A stretch of DNA of 64,000 bases from Delphinus delphis (lineage: Eukaryota; Chordata; Mammalia; Artiodactyla; Delphinidae). The first letter of the stretch is position 1; each line of letters starts with the position of its first letter. Below, piece after piece: positions 11,640 through 23,050 of this stretch. Position numbers and translations under genes: made by a program. Under the pieces are notes generated by a model. It searched no databases and was not told the origin of the DNA. It saw nothing but the letters and a program-made list of their open reading frames with translations. The stretch covers positions 92,079,488 through 92,143,487 of the forward strand of contig NC_082692.2 in NCBI RefSeq assembly GCF_949987515.2. The letters are read 5' to 3'.

Positions 11640-12345
11640 GACCGGTGTTGCAGGTAGATGGGCTTGTAAGATGGGGAGGAGATGGAGTTGTGGGTTGGGG
11701 AGTACATGCTAAACAATGGGGACAGCATGTTCGGAGGTGAGAGAAAGCACAAAGTTCAGGAGTAAGCTAGTTCTTCTGTATATCTGAAACATGAGGCGCC
11801 AGAGGATGTGGTGAGAAATGCGATTGTGGTCAGACCATGACGTCCTTTTGTGCCAAGCTGATGAAAGCGCACTTCACCCTTGTAAGCACCTTCAACTGGA
11901 GGAGTGATGTTATTAAATATGTGTTTTAGAAAGATCCTGTCGAAAGCAAGATGATGTGTTTAATGCAGCAAGAATGGAGGCAGGGAGATCAGGTAGAAAG
12001 TTTCCACAGAACACAGACTTCAAAGAGGACAGTGGCAATGCAAGAAGGGGGCAAAGAACAGAATGTACTTAAATCTAAATCTTGATTTGATTTGAAGTGC
12101 TTGAAAAACTCAATCCACAATGTTTAATTGTTGATTAGACTTAAGCCAAGGGGGGAAAAAGAGCTGTCTAAAATGATTTGCAGATTTCTGGCTTGGGGAA
12201 ACTGAGTGAATGGTAGTGTCAGTACCAAGATTAAATATGTGGGGGAGAAGATAATTTTGAAAGAAAGATGATAGGCTTGATTTTGGACACATGGAGTTTG
12301 TAAAGCTATAGTATTTAACATGTGCGTTTTCTAGGTATATGCTCA
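11640..12345 (-). repeat. L2 fragment (antisense), decayed
   Basis: Read on the + strand, phrases occur in the order expected of reverse-complement L2: 'gatcctgtcgaaagcaagat', 'atggaggcagggagatcagg', 'tttctggcttggggaaactg', 'gattttggacacatggagtt'. These derive from the L2 reverse-transcriptase ORF C-terminus. Coding sense is lost. Confidence 0.6.
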
Positions 12346-12394
12346 AAAATAGGGCCTAAAGCCCAGCCAAGAATAATGAACAGCAAACTACTGA

Positions 12395-12570
12395 ATGCAG
12401 GCATTCTTCCAAGCACTTTCCTTATACAATTCATTTAATCCTCATAACAACTCTGTAAGATAGGTGCTATTAGCTGTTTTGCAGCTGAGGAAACTGGGTT
12501 CAGAGACGTTAAGTGACTTGCCTAACGTCACAGCTAAGAGTGGGTTTAATAGCACACTTTCTTAATCTCT
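12395..12570 (-). repeat. MIR SINE (antisense)
   Basis: Reverse-complement MIR: 'tcatttaatcctcataacaa', 'gataggtgctattagctgtt', 'gaggaaactgggttcagaga', 'taagtgacttgcctaacg'. The CORE region is well preserved. Confidence 0.85.
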
Positions 12571-13269
12571 AAGATATCTAGCCAAACCTTCACTCTACAA
12601 ATGAGAAATTGCTATTTACCCAAATTCATATAACTAGCAATTATTAGCCAGGATTAGATTATGGTTACCCAGTCTGGAAATTAAACTTGGGTTCCCTATG
12701 TGGTTGGTAAGAATTCTACTACTAAAACATACCTCTCTTTGGATATTCAAGGAAAATAAGCTTACAATTATTTCCTAACTAAAACAGTAATATTTTGTTA
12801 GTTTGGGAGGTTACAAAATCAAGTAGAAAGAGTGAAAATATATTTTATGTAACTGCTATCTATACCAGAAGGTGTCATAGGAATTTCTACACAGAGAATA
12901 AAGGAAGGAAAAACACTGGTGTACAACTAAGAACGTCTCATATTGTGCTCCCATGTGAGGGTGGTCCTCTGACTTATGCTTGGTAAAAGGACCAGTTCTT
13001 AAGTCTGTTTTCCCTAGCTCTAGTTTCCATTAAAGCTTTTGTTCAAGGGAACCCCCGTCTCCCCACCTTCACCCCCTTCCTCCTTCCTGGTTAATGAAAT
13101 GCCACTGCCACCAAGGTTCCCGCCGTAAGTCACTACTTACACTGAGGAATATGGTTATTTAAAAGGATGCTTAAACAACATTCTCTGACCGAAGAAGCAA
13201 TAGAAAATACTTCTACCCGGGGATGTCACCATATATAAAAGTGTTGTACACAGAAAGGAAAGGGAGAAA
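12571..13269. other. Unassigned sequence
   Basis: No gene seen. A C-rich pyrimidine tract lies at 13050-13085. The first part (to about 12700) may be an additional decayed MIR. Confidence 0.4.
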
Positions 13270-13435
13270 GAAGATCTGAGCTCTAGTCTTAGTTCTGCCA
13301 TTAGCTACTGTGGGAGCTTGGGCTAGTCATATCAAATCTCTGCATCCCAGTTGCTTTGTTTGCAAATGAAGGGCTTGGATCAAATGATCTCCAAGTTCCC
13401 TTTCAGTTTTATAACTGCAATATTTTGCAAGATTC
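13270..13435 (+). repeat. MIR (MIR3-like)
   Basis: 'ctctagtcttagttctgcca', 'gcttgggctagtcatatcaa', 'gatcaaatgatctccaagtt' and 'ccctttcagttttataactg' match the MIR body plus its 3' variant end. Confidence 0.7.
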
Positions 13436-14079
13436 CCAGAATCTCCCTTATACCTGGGCAAGAAGGACTCCTGTCCTGGGACCCATACTTGAGAGAGTCC
13501 CTAGGACCAAACAGATGAGCCTACCCTTGAACCCAGCTCCAAGCATCCAGGACACTAGAATTCTCTGCTCAAATGGCCTTGAGCCAGCTTCCAGAGAGGC
13601 TGCTGTCTGCAGAGGGTATGACATGCATACTGAAATATCCACACGCATAGATGGGCAGAGGGCTGGTGGAAGGGGGCACAGGCCACTGAGTGGTTGCCTC
13701 TACTACCATATACTGGCACCAACCTCCGAGGAGTCCAGAACCTAGCCTTCCAAGTCATTACAATATTAATTTGTTAATGTAGGAGGAAAGAATATATTTG
13801 AGGTTTGTTAGTGTGATTTACAACTTTTAAATATTTAGACACATAGTGAGTGAGCTATCATTTGTACTCTTGCCCTGGGCCCTGAAAATATGAAAGGTTG
13901 CCCTAGAGATTCACATGCAAGAGTCCAGGTCTTCAGAGTTCTATAAGTTTCAGTTAAAACCAGATTTTTGCCCACCCCTCTACCTCCAGTTTTTTGTTTT
14001 GATTTTTCCTGGCCTAGCTCCTATTCCTTGTAAGCTTAAATATTCCAATACATTAATTCATGTTAAAATGTTAATGGCT
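13436..14079. other. Unassigned sequence holding a 129-codon open frame
   Basis: The + strand frame 13356-13745 is the longest one that lies mostly outside identified repeats. Its first 25 codons come from the MIR, it shows no domain, and no splice or promoter context supports it. I treat it as chance. The rest is unassigned. Confidence 0.4.
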
Positions 14080-14407
14080 GGACTTCCCTGGTGGCGCAGT
14101 GGTTAAGAGTCCGCCTGCCAGTGCAGGGGACACAGGTTCGAGCCCTGGTCCAGGAAGATCCCACATGCCACAAAGCAACTAAGCCTGTGTGCCACAACTA
14201 CTGAGCCTGCGTGCCACAACTATTGAGCCCACATGCCACAACTGCTGAAGCCCACAGACATAGAGCCCATGCTCCGCAACAAGAGAAGCCACCGATGAGA
14301 AGCCCGTGCACCGCAACCAAGAGTAGTCCCCGCTTACCGCAACTAGAGAAAGCCCGCGTGCAGCAATGAAGACCCAACACAGCCAAAAATAAATTAATTA
14401 ATTAATT
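14080..14407 (+). mobile_element. CHR SINE (long, older form)
   Basis: A ~325-bp copy from 'gacttccctggtggcgcagt' through the 3' region missing from the short copies ('gaagcccgtgcaccgcaac', 'gaagacccaacacagccaaa') to an (AATT)-rich tail. The TSD 'ttaaaatgttaatggct' is perfect at 14063-14079 and 14408-14424. A tandem-like block 'gtgccacaactactgagcc' is repeated about three times with changes, which is typical of the long form. A box 'gtggcgcagtgg' and B box 'ggttcgagccct' are intact. Confidence 0.95.
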
Positions 14408-14491
14408 TTAAAATGTTAATGGCTAATAGTGCTGACCCATATCACCCTTTCAAAGTATTGATATTTTAACAGAGGTTTCAATGCCTTATTG

Positions 14492-14668
14492 GGGAGTTCT
14501 CAACTTTAATATGCCTATAAATCACCAAGAAAGCTTGTTTAAAATTCAGATTACTGAGTCCCAGCCCAGAGACCCTAATTCTGTAGGCCAGGGGTGAGGT
14601 CCAAGAGTCTTAATGTTCTAAAAAAACACCTGAGGAGGCCTACAGATGGCACATTGAGAAACAGTAAC
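14492..14668 (+). mobile_element. MER5A DNA transposon relic
   Basis: 'gttctcaactttaatatgcc', 'cagattactgagtcccagcc', 'gaccctaattctgtaggcca' and terminal 'acattgagaaaca' follow MER5A order. The ends are eroded and no TSD is visible. Confidence 0.7.
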
Positions 14669-14849
14669 TTATTTCAAAAAAAGTATTTTTGTAGTGCAAA
14701 TTTTAGGCACAATGGCAGGATATGGGGAAGACTTGGGGGGAAATCTCAGGTATAGTTTCCAAACACTTCAGTTTGTACTAGTAGATAGTAATCATAGTCA
14801 AAACCAGTACCATACTTTATAGTTAACAAAACAGACACAAATCCTTAAT

Positions 14850-14965
14850 CTGAGACACTCCTCACAACAACTCCACAGGTAGATTTTATTATCTCCATTT
14901 TACATACGAGGAATCTGAGGGTGAAAGAGGGGGCAACTCAGCAGCTCATACACTCAGCCCCAGTC
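14850..14965 (-). repeat. MIR SINE fragment (antisense)
   Basis: 'cacaacaactccacaggtag', 'ttattatctccattttacat' and 'gaggaatctgagggtgaaag' give reverse-complement MIR CORE. Confidence 0.75.
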
Positions 14966-16084
14966 ATGAGTCTCCAAGTATTCCTTCTATTACTCCTGCT
15001 CAGTACTCCTTCCATTACTCCTCAGGCAGCCCCAACTCTAGGCTTATTTTAGACTGCAGTAGACAATGGCATTTGCTTGAGGGTTTAGTCGTGTAACCTG
15101 ACACCTTTTTACCATTGGTCAGCTGGGAATAAGGGAGTTTAGTTGTCTGGAAATTTGCCTAAACCGCCTTGGAGAATTTCTCCATTCCAGGTACTAGAAG
15201 GAATTGTGCTTACATTTAAGGAACAGATTACAAACTGAAAGCTTGATGTCTGAGGCAAGGACAGTTAAATTTACTACAATCCCGATATATGAAATTAAGA
15301 ATGCTTATTAACATTTAGTGGTGTTTTGAAATAACCACATCCAGATTAAAATAAAACAATAATAAAGCTAAAACAAAAGCAAGTTCATTAAAATCTAATC
15401 ATGTCCTTCTCCTTTATGTATTAAAATGGAAGCTGTGAGTGATGCCTTTAATTATAGTCCTGATGTTTCAGTTGCTGAGCGGTTTATTTAAAGTGACAGT
15501 ATCATTTTCTTATTACATAATTACTCCTACTGAATTTGTAATGTAAACAAATAAGAGGCTAATAATTCAGAGACAGAAGGAAAACTGATAGTGCTCACCA
15601 GATAATAAGCTTAATGTACTTATTTGCAGATTGCTGATTCAGACTTAATTTAGTTTCAGAGCTAACTAATTAGAGGAAAAAGTGTCACATGCTCACTTCT
15701 TTGGCAGGATCTGCACCTAAAGAATCTATGGTGTTAAAGACAAAAAAGATTCAAGGAAAAAATCAGTGTTCACACTGAAAATCAGCATATGATTTTCCTA
15801 TTCTTCTGAAACCTGCATATATGATTCAGGATATCCAAGACCAATGGGAGGAAGTCGAAAGGAAATAGAATTCTCATTAATTAAAGCAAATAATTGGGAG
15901 GTGGTCCACAATGTAATGGGCTACCTTATAAGAAGTAAATACCCCATCAAAAAAGGCATTAAAGAAAAATGGTAAAAAGACTTGGTCTCAAGATTGTTTT
16001 GAAGGTCACTTCAACTTTAATGTTCTGTGATCTCACAATGAAATAATTAATAAATCCAATTTCACCTCTTCAGGTATTTACAGA
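14966..16084. other. Repeat-poor AT-rich block, possible conserved non-coding DNA
   Basis: No gene and, from about 15190 on, no repeat that I can name. Homeodomain-type cores cluster here: TTAATTA at 15448-15454, TAATTA at 15518-15523, CTAATTAG at 15666-15673, plus other TAAT cores between. A pair of similar ~25-bp units ('agtattccttctattactcc' and 'agtactccttccattactcc') lies at about 14977-15025. Regulatory function is inference only. Confidence 0.35.
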
Positions 16085-16225
16085 AAAATAATTTTCCCTG
16101 GTTTAAAATATGCCAGACACTTTCCCATATGCTTTTTAAAACACATTTAAACAGTTCTGTAAACTTCTCTGTGATTTAAAATAAGGTATGATCATCTTAT
16201 GTCATATACAAGGAGATTCGGTTGG
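16085..16225 (-). repeat. MIR SINE fragment (antisense), weak
   Basis: 'atatgccagacactttccca', 'taaacagttctgtaaacttc' and 'ggtatgatcatcttatgtc' resemble reverse-complement MIR, but the match is diffuse. Confidence 0.45.
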
Positions 16226-18389
16226 TAAAATCTGACTATGAGACAGTCAGACCTATGAAGCAGTCCTATGAAGCAAGAAGTTAGGAGTTTCACATATCAT
16301 GCTCCTGTTATATCTACATATTTCCCTAGAGAAGTCATGTTGTATGCAGAAGGTATGGTCCTTGCTTACTGAAGAATCCATAGCTGAAGCTCCAAAGAGA
16401 GCATCTGAACATCACATGTACCCCATCTTACTATAAAGACAGAATTTTGTATGTTCAAAATGTTCACATGTACACTCAATAACCAATAATGGGTGAAAAA
16501 TGATTTTCAGCTGTAGAAGATGATGATGGGCTTATTTTATTTTTCATTGTTTCTTTGAATCTAATGACAACTAAAGATGCTTGTGAATTACTTAATGCAA
16601 GATACATTATCCTACTCCAGTCCAATAACCAACATGAAAGCTCCCATGTCTTCTGTGCTCAACAGAAAATCTACTGAGAGTCTCCGATGTTCTAAGCCTC
16701 AGGCCTAGCAGACAGAAATGCTTCCTTTCTCTAAACTGGGACAGCACACACTGAAGGTAACTACAAAGTCAGTAATAACAAAACTGTGCAAATGAAATTT
16801 AATATTTGGAACCAAAAACAACAATAACAACAAGGGATGCCACAGTTAATAATAGCAATAATGATTACAGTAATTATAAATTAATAGATCTATTGTAATA
16901 AATGTTGTAGTAAGTTAGAGCATAACTTTATGATAAAATATTAATAAGAGAAGAAAAAGTGTTTGTACATATATAGATAACCACAAACATGTGCTAATTG
17001 CCAGGATTGTGAATTATGCTGGCTTAAATAGGATCTCCTTGTTCTTATTTATTTAGGAATGTTTTTCCCATGGAGAAAGCTGTTTATGGTAGGTGGGACT
17101 AAAATTAGGAATTCTGAAATTCAGCTAGGATTGAAGCCACACTGGACATACCAGAAGCAAATGGATATCTCAAACCCATCTTTATTCCTTCTCTGTCCGT
17201 ATGGATAGTACCTTTAAGATGACCAATTGTGTCATCATTTGTGATGGGGTAATTTTAAATACACTCAAGATGTTGCGAGTTCTACGTTTAACAAACACTG
17301 AGGGAGTTTATATCCTTGGCACCAAGACATTAGGACAGTCTGGATCAACCTGGAAGCTCATGCTTATGGGCAGATACTGTATGTCACAAAATACCAAGAA
17401 CCTACAAGACAATAATCAGAACCTGAAGACCAACACCTCCAACTTGGGGTCAAGTGTGTGTTTGGAGGTTCAATCCTTCCATTTTTTTCCAGTAAGACTC
17501 TTCTCATGTGGGTTGTTACACTAATAGGGGATAGTGAAATGGAAGAGAATTCTATTATATGGAGCAAGGGCATAGCCAATACAGTGGATTATCATTATAT
17601 GCTCTTCAAACCTAGACAAGTTCCAATATATGTTGCTCAGTTAAAAAAATTAATTTAAATAATGTAGGCAATTCTGTCCACCATTTCATTCAGTAAGTAT
17701 ATGGCCAAGAGTGAGTGGGAAGTGAAATGCATTGATCTACCATTTCTTAACCAATCTCAGTTACTTTGTGCTGAAATATAAGAATGTCCCTATGATTAAG
17801 ACCAATTTTATTGAGTAGTCAGAAGTAATATTTATTATACCCAAATTCTGTCTTACACACAGACTGCAGAAGGTAACTTCTCTATAAAGATGCAAATTAA
17901 CTACTCAAACTTAAATAAAATTTTCTCCTTGGAGAAAATAAGAAGTTAAGTTGGAGAAAATGAGAAGTTAAGTTGTCTGTTCCCATCATGTCAGGAATTC
18001 ATGAGGTTAGCAAAGTTTCTGAAAATGTACTGAGTCAAACTCTTCTCTTTCTTCTCTATACTACATTGGTGTAATTTTACCCGATTCCAGTAGAAGTTTA
18101 CATCTACTCCAAAATCAGACATCGATTGAAAATCACTCTGAAGGTAACAGATACAAACCAATGTTACTAGTACCTTCCAGCAGGACCTGAACCGTTGTGA
18201 CTGTACAGTGGGATAGTAGACCATGGATCTTCTGAACTGATAAAAGAATTAATTATGAAGCAACACAGACAATATACCTTTATGTCAGGAAGCAGCTGAG
18301 CAAACCTGTGTTAATTCTAAGACTTGTGCTGCACTGAAACATTGATTTTTCTTCTTCAGACATTTGAGTTCTTGTTCAAATGTGATTTT
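16226..18389. other. Unassigned AT-rich stretch
   Basis: I see no gene. A 107-codon frame at 17201-17524 and smaller ones nearby carry no recognisable domain. Small local structures: a 13-bp direct repeat 'cctatgaagcagt' near 16252-16278, and two adjacent 22-bp copies at 17929-17950 and 17951-17972. The near-palindrome 'attttctccttggagaaaat' lies at 17920-17939. Otherwise featureless. Confidence 0.4.
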
Positions 18390-18515
18390 TTTTTCATTCA
18401 GAAGACTGTGAGCTCTTAGGCCCTGGGACTATGTCTTGTTTACTGGTATATAATATCCAGTGCCTGGTACATTATAGATGCTCAATAAGTTTTTAAAGAA
18501 TGAACAGAATTGTGG
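18390..18515 (+). repeat. L2 3' end (sense)
   Basis: 'gaagactgtgagctcttagg', 'ctgggactatgtcttgttta', 'ccagtgcctggtacattata' and 'gatgctcaataagttttta' are the classic L2 3' terminal order, ending near the expected end of the element. Confidence 0.8.
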
Positions 18516-19051
18516 ATTTTAACTTGAAGAGGACATAATTTGAAGGAGGTTCTGAATAAATGAAAATCAAAGTTGCTTTCAATGCAGCAACTGTAAGTAA
18601 TCCCACATCTATACTCACCAACCACTGGTAATATAGCATATGTATATGGAGGTGATAGTATTTGAGTATGTGTGTCAACGATAATTGAAACTTATTGATT
18701 TATTAATAACATAGAAGAATCGAAATCAATAATTTTTTCTAGTTTTGAATTTAATGTCTACTGGTAGTTTATCTTAAACTTCCTCTGGACCTCACATTGC
18801 CAAATAATGCTTTAACTTAATAGTATTTTCTGACCATGCACCTGGACCTTAACATGCACCTCCAACGTTGCTATCTTGTACTGACATTGGTCTTGACCCT
18901 TGATAGTAAAACTTTTTTATGCACATGTGTTATCTCTCCATAAAACCTCACCCAGGGCAGAATTCTAGGCAGCAGGTTTTCAACAAAACATTTGTTTAAT
19001 GAAAGTACAATAGGCATACAGTAGGCATCTGAGATTATGTGTGTAGAAGTT
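18516..19051. other. Unassigned sequence
   Basis: AT-rich, no gene or nameable repeat. Confidence 0.4.
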
Positions 19052-19067
19052 AAGAGAGCAGGCTGGG

Positions 19068-19375
19068 GGCTTCCCTGGTGGCGCAGTGGTTGGGAATCTG
19101 CCTGCCGATGCAGGGGACGTGAGTTCGAGCCCTGGTCTGGGAAGATCCCACATGCCGCAGAGCAACTAAGCCCGTGAGCCACCACTACTGAGCCTGCACG
19201 TCTGGGGCCTGTGCTCTGCAACGGGAGAGGCCGCGACAGTGAGAGGCCCGCGCACCGCGATGAAGAGTGGCCTCCGCTCACCTCAACTGGAGAAAGCTCT
19301 CGCACACAAACGAAGACCCAACACAGCCAAAAATAAATAAATAAATAAATAGATTTATTTAAAAAAAAAAAAAAA
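19068..19375 (+). mobile_element. CHR SINE (long form)
   Basis: A full-length long-form copy: tRNA-like head with A box 'gtggcgcagtgg' and B box 'gttcgagccctgg', a GC-rich middle, the 3' segment 'gaagacccaacacagccaaa', a (AAAT)n tract and a poly-A. The perfect 16-bp TSD 'aagagagcaggctggg' lies at 19052-19067 and 19376-19391. The body is less repetitious than the 14.1-kb copy and closer to the short form in its middle, suggesting an intermediate subfamily. Confidence 0.97.
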
Positions 19376-19424
19376 AAGAGAGCAGGCTGGGAGACACACT
19401 GCTGGACCATCTCTTAGAGCACTT

Positions 19425-19560
19425 TCAAAGAGGTTACTCTTTGAGCCTCATTTTTTTCATGTATAAAACAGGGTTGATAAAAACCATTTCCTCAGAAGGT
19501 GTTTGTGAGGATTAAGTGGGGTCATCCATGTAAAGTACTTAGAATAAAGCACATGGTGTC
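19425..19560 (+). repeat. MIR SINE fragment
   Basis: 'gagcctcatttttttcatgt', 'tgtttgtgaggattaagtgg' and 'catgtaaagtacttagaata' follow the 3' half of MIR. Confidence 0.75.
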
Positions 19561-21264
19561 ACCCTCTTCTGCCAGGAGCTCTCAGAAATGCTTATTTGTA
19601 TTAATTTGAATAAATACCACAATGTCACATGTAATTAATGTTAGCTATTATTAGTGATTATTATTAGGTTTGACTGTATAAAATTACCAATATTTCACCA
19701 TTTTGACCTATAAAAACAACAATTTCAATGGATTTGGTATGACATTCTATGAGCTTAAAACACATAGATGATTTGGTCAAGTCTGTCAGTTCTGTTAAAT
19801 CAGAAAACGTGAGAATGAGGTAAACCGGCTGTCTGTACAAACAAATCCAAAATATTAATCCATTAGTAAGAGTCTCTGAATGTAATAAGCTGGGGTCATA
19901 TTGTATTTGTATCACTAGTCGGGTCTCAGGACAGAGAAAGTTAATTTAGGAGGAATGAAATTGGGGGAGGCAGGAACCTGAATACTCCACACCAACACAT
20001 TTCTAAACTTCTCTGATTATCACCCACAACTGACTTCCCACTGGTCCAGCTCAAGGCTAATTTTGTCCAGGGAAATTTTGAAAAGATAGGTATCTTAAAA
20101 TGAAATGCGTAAATTTCCAAGTTAGCAGTCATCATCATCTTGGGGTCAGGAATGATATTCCTGGGGGATTCCTGACAAATATGCAAACATGTTACTGAAC
20201 AACCTCATGCTATGCTCATTTAGTACCCACTAAATAGGTTCCGAGCTTAGCTAACAGATGGCTGATGGGATAGGTGAGAGGATGCATACATTGTGATGAA
20301 GCGAGTGATGAAAAAGGTTAAATTATACAAGGTAGGGAAACAGAACAGAAGGCCTGGATTAAAGACTCAGGGTGTCTAAGAACTAAAGTCAGGAGAAAAC
20401 TAAAAATACATTATCCACCCTTACCTAGGCTGACACTATCTTCCCACTCTCCCCCTTAATCCTCTAAACCCTTTGGATCAGTGAATACACACACCTTCCA
20501 CACTTCCAGCCTTCCAAGTGTGCTCCTATTCTTTGGCTGGTCTAAACATCACACTTCCCTCATACTGAGATTATCTCAAACTGCCTTTTTCTGCCTAATA
20601 TGAAGTGACTGTTTTCATCTGAGCATCTGCAAAATCAATTTTCTTCACCCTTCACTTTGGAACACATTTTAAAATATAGCTCCAGTAGCTGTTGTGCTTA
20701 AAAACATCAGTGAATTGCACTCTAATTTGACTTTTCCAAATAATCATTGATATCTGTAAAGATTCTTAGTCCCACCGTAAAAAAAGAAGTCCCTGAACTG
20801 AATGATTACTTCTTTAAAAATAAGAAACAAATATTCTCTGAGTTTTAAACAGTTTTTAAATGAACTAACAATCCTTATTGGGAGTTTTTTTAAATGAACT
20901 GAACACAAGCATTAACACAGGAACAGCTGGACGCTAATCATTTAGCTGGAAAAACTATACTACATGGCTAATGGAAACACTAGGGAAGCACGGGATAAAT
21001 AAGAACTACATGTTGGCAACAGCAACTTGTCTATAGGCAACTCCAAGTTACCAAGTAGGCTTGCATTACTACAAACAGAACAGAAGCAAAAGAGTTTATT
21101 ATAACATCCTTCCAGCCTCTCTAGAATTTACCATATGAGGCATCTCAGGCCTATGAAGGCCAGTAAGGAGTAGCTTTGGCAATACTGAGGCATGCACTGG
21201 TAATATAAGCCCCAATGGCATGTTTAGCAGAAAAGTGACCAGTGACAGCAATAACAATCCCCTA
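19561..21264. other. Unassigned sequence, part possibly conserved
   Basis: No gene seen. The part at about 20590-20960 is repeat-free and AT-rich, with TAATCA cores. It could be non-coding conserved DNA, but nothing in the sequence alone proves it. Confidence 0.35.
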
Positions 21265-21400
21265 CATTTGTAGAATACCGTATCCATTGACCTCCTTTAA
21301 TCTTGACAACCCTAAGAAATGGGCATTATAAATGAAGTTAAAAGAGGTTAAGGCACTTACCAAGGTGACATAAGTAATAAATGGTAGAAGCCAAATTTTA
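21265..21400 (-). repeat. MIR SINE fragment (antisense)
   Basis: 'cctcctttaatcttgacaac', 'aagaaatgggcattataaat' and 'gaggttaaggcacttacca' match reverse-complement MIR. Confidence 0.7.
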
Positions 21401-21404
21401 TTCA

Positions 21405-22750
21405 ATATTACTCAGTGAACTTTTACTGATTTCTCACCCTGCGCAACTCTCTGTGCTGAGCACTGGGGATACCAGAAAATGTCATAAAGCCTGCCTTCAG
21501 GGGGTGCACAGCCTGCTGCAGACAAGAGGGAGTGTTCATCCACTAAGTAGCTTTTCACCGTTGAGGGTCTTCCATGTGCCCACTGTGACTGGGAAATAAG
21601 CAATGTACAAAACAGACATGGTTCCTGCCACCCTGAAACATGCATTCTGGTGAGGCCAGACAACACGCAATTTAAAATAAACAAGACAACTTATTGAGTG
21701 CTATCAAACTCAGTAAAACAAGGTAATATCATAGAGTTTGGAGGATCTAGGAAGCTATAATGGATCGAGGAAAGTCCCTCTGAAGAGATGACATTTTAAC
21801 CAAGGCTTGAAAAGAAACAAACCTAAAGATCCTGGCAGCAATATGGTTGGAAGGGAGAGACCAGGGAATTCGTTTCTTGTCCTGAGGCTGCATTTGTACA
21901 GCAAGCCAACTCTTGTTGGAGTGGCTTTCGGGGAAGCTAATGGAAAATATGGGGGAGGAAAAGCTGCCAAATCTCCCTCCCTCCCATCACGTACACAAAA
22001 CAAGCCATACCTTGCTGCCTCCTTGAGAAAGAAACAAACCTGGTGTGTTTGAGGAACAGAAAGAAATCTAGAGAATCCAGCACCTAGCCAGTGAGAGGGC
22101 CTGGTAAAAACGCAGGAGGAATGGGCTCCATCACGTAGGTCCCTTCCAGGCACAATAGAAGTTTGGATTTTATTTTACTGAAAGTATAAACCAATGGAGG
22201 AGTTTAAGCTAGAAGTGACATGAAGTGTTTTACATTTTGAAAGAACTCTGGCCCCAGTTTGGAGAATGTATTGAAAGAAGGCAAGAGTGGAAACAGACCA
22301 GTTTAAAGGTGAGAGGTGAAAGCTTTGGTATATATTTAGGCTGTAGCACCAAAGGACTTGCTGTTAATTAGATGTGCAAGATGATGACAAGAGGGAAATC
22401 AAGGTGACTTCCAGATTTTTGGATGGAGCAGCTGAGTCACTGATGATGCTATATCAGGATTGGGAAGACAAAGAGAGTAATAGGTTTAGTGGCAACAAGG
22501 GTGAAATCAATAATTCTGTTAAGGTTTGAGATGTGGAAAAAGAATTAAAAATACAGTGTGATAAGTGCCACTGAGATAAAGGCATATGCTAAATAATGTG
22601 AAAAGGAAGAGAAAGATTAACTCTGTGAGAGGAGAGAAGGTCAGAGAAGTGAGGTTTACCATGTACATTTAAAAACAATTAAGAAAGGACCAGTGAGTGA
22701 GAATGGCACTTAAGGCAGAAGGAATAGCACATATGTAAAGGCAGAAAGTA
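21405..22750 (-). repeat. L2 LINE, ~1.3 kb antisense
   Basis: A long collinear reverse-complement L2. It runs from the 3' UTR ('gagcactggggataccagaa', 'aacagacatggttcctgcca') through 'ccctctgaagagatgacatt' and 'gtgtttgaggaacagaaaga'. The RT-ORF C-terminal part follows, with 'ggattttattttactgaaag', 'agaactctggccccagtttg' and 'gacttccagatttttggatg'. It is punctuated by many indels. The last ~150 bp (after 22600) may be a second overlapping L2 copy, because 3'-type phrases ('gcacatatgtaaaggcagaa') recur. Confidence 0.75.
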
Positions 22751-22924
22751 CAAAAATGGAGTCTGTGCAGAGCTTCACCCATTGCGCCAAAGCTGTATCC
22801 TGAGGGCAGCCTGAGGTTTCTGGGCATGGCAAAATGGTGAGAAAAGTATGAGGTGATAATTATATGACTAATGTAAAGGAGAAGCTTGAGATTATGAAGA
22901 CAAGAAGAGTATTAAATTTAAGAT

Positions 22925-23048
22925 TAAAAACCCTGAATTCCAGTCCCTACTCTGCCACTAACCAGCAAGCCACTTCACTTCTCTGGGCTTACTTCTTCAT
23001 CAGAAAAATAAGAGTGTAAAATGAAGCCATTTCTAAGGCAATCTATAG
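22925..23048 (+). repeat. MIR SINE fragment
   Basis: 'cctgaattccagtccctact', 'ctgccactaaccagcaagcc', 'cacttctctgggcttacttc' follow MIR order. It abuts the left arm of the palindrome. Confidence 0.75.
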
Positions 23049-23050
23049 AT

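Noticed and set aside
13356..13745. 129-codon open frame largely outside repeats
   Set aside because: Starts inside a MIR, has no recognisable domain and no promoter, splice or codon-use support; length is within chance for 64 kb in six frames.
14080..14200. tRNA-like A and B boxes in the SINE heads as tRNA genes
   Set aside because: They belong to tRNA-derived SINEs; no cloverleaf with paired acceptor stem is kept.
17201..17524. 107-codon open frame in non-repeat DNA
   Set aside because: No motif, no neighbouring exon-like signals; probably chance.
18871..19410. 179-codon antisense open frame
   Set aside because: Most of it is the reverse strand of the CHR SINE at 19068-19375 and its A tail.
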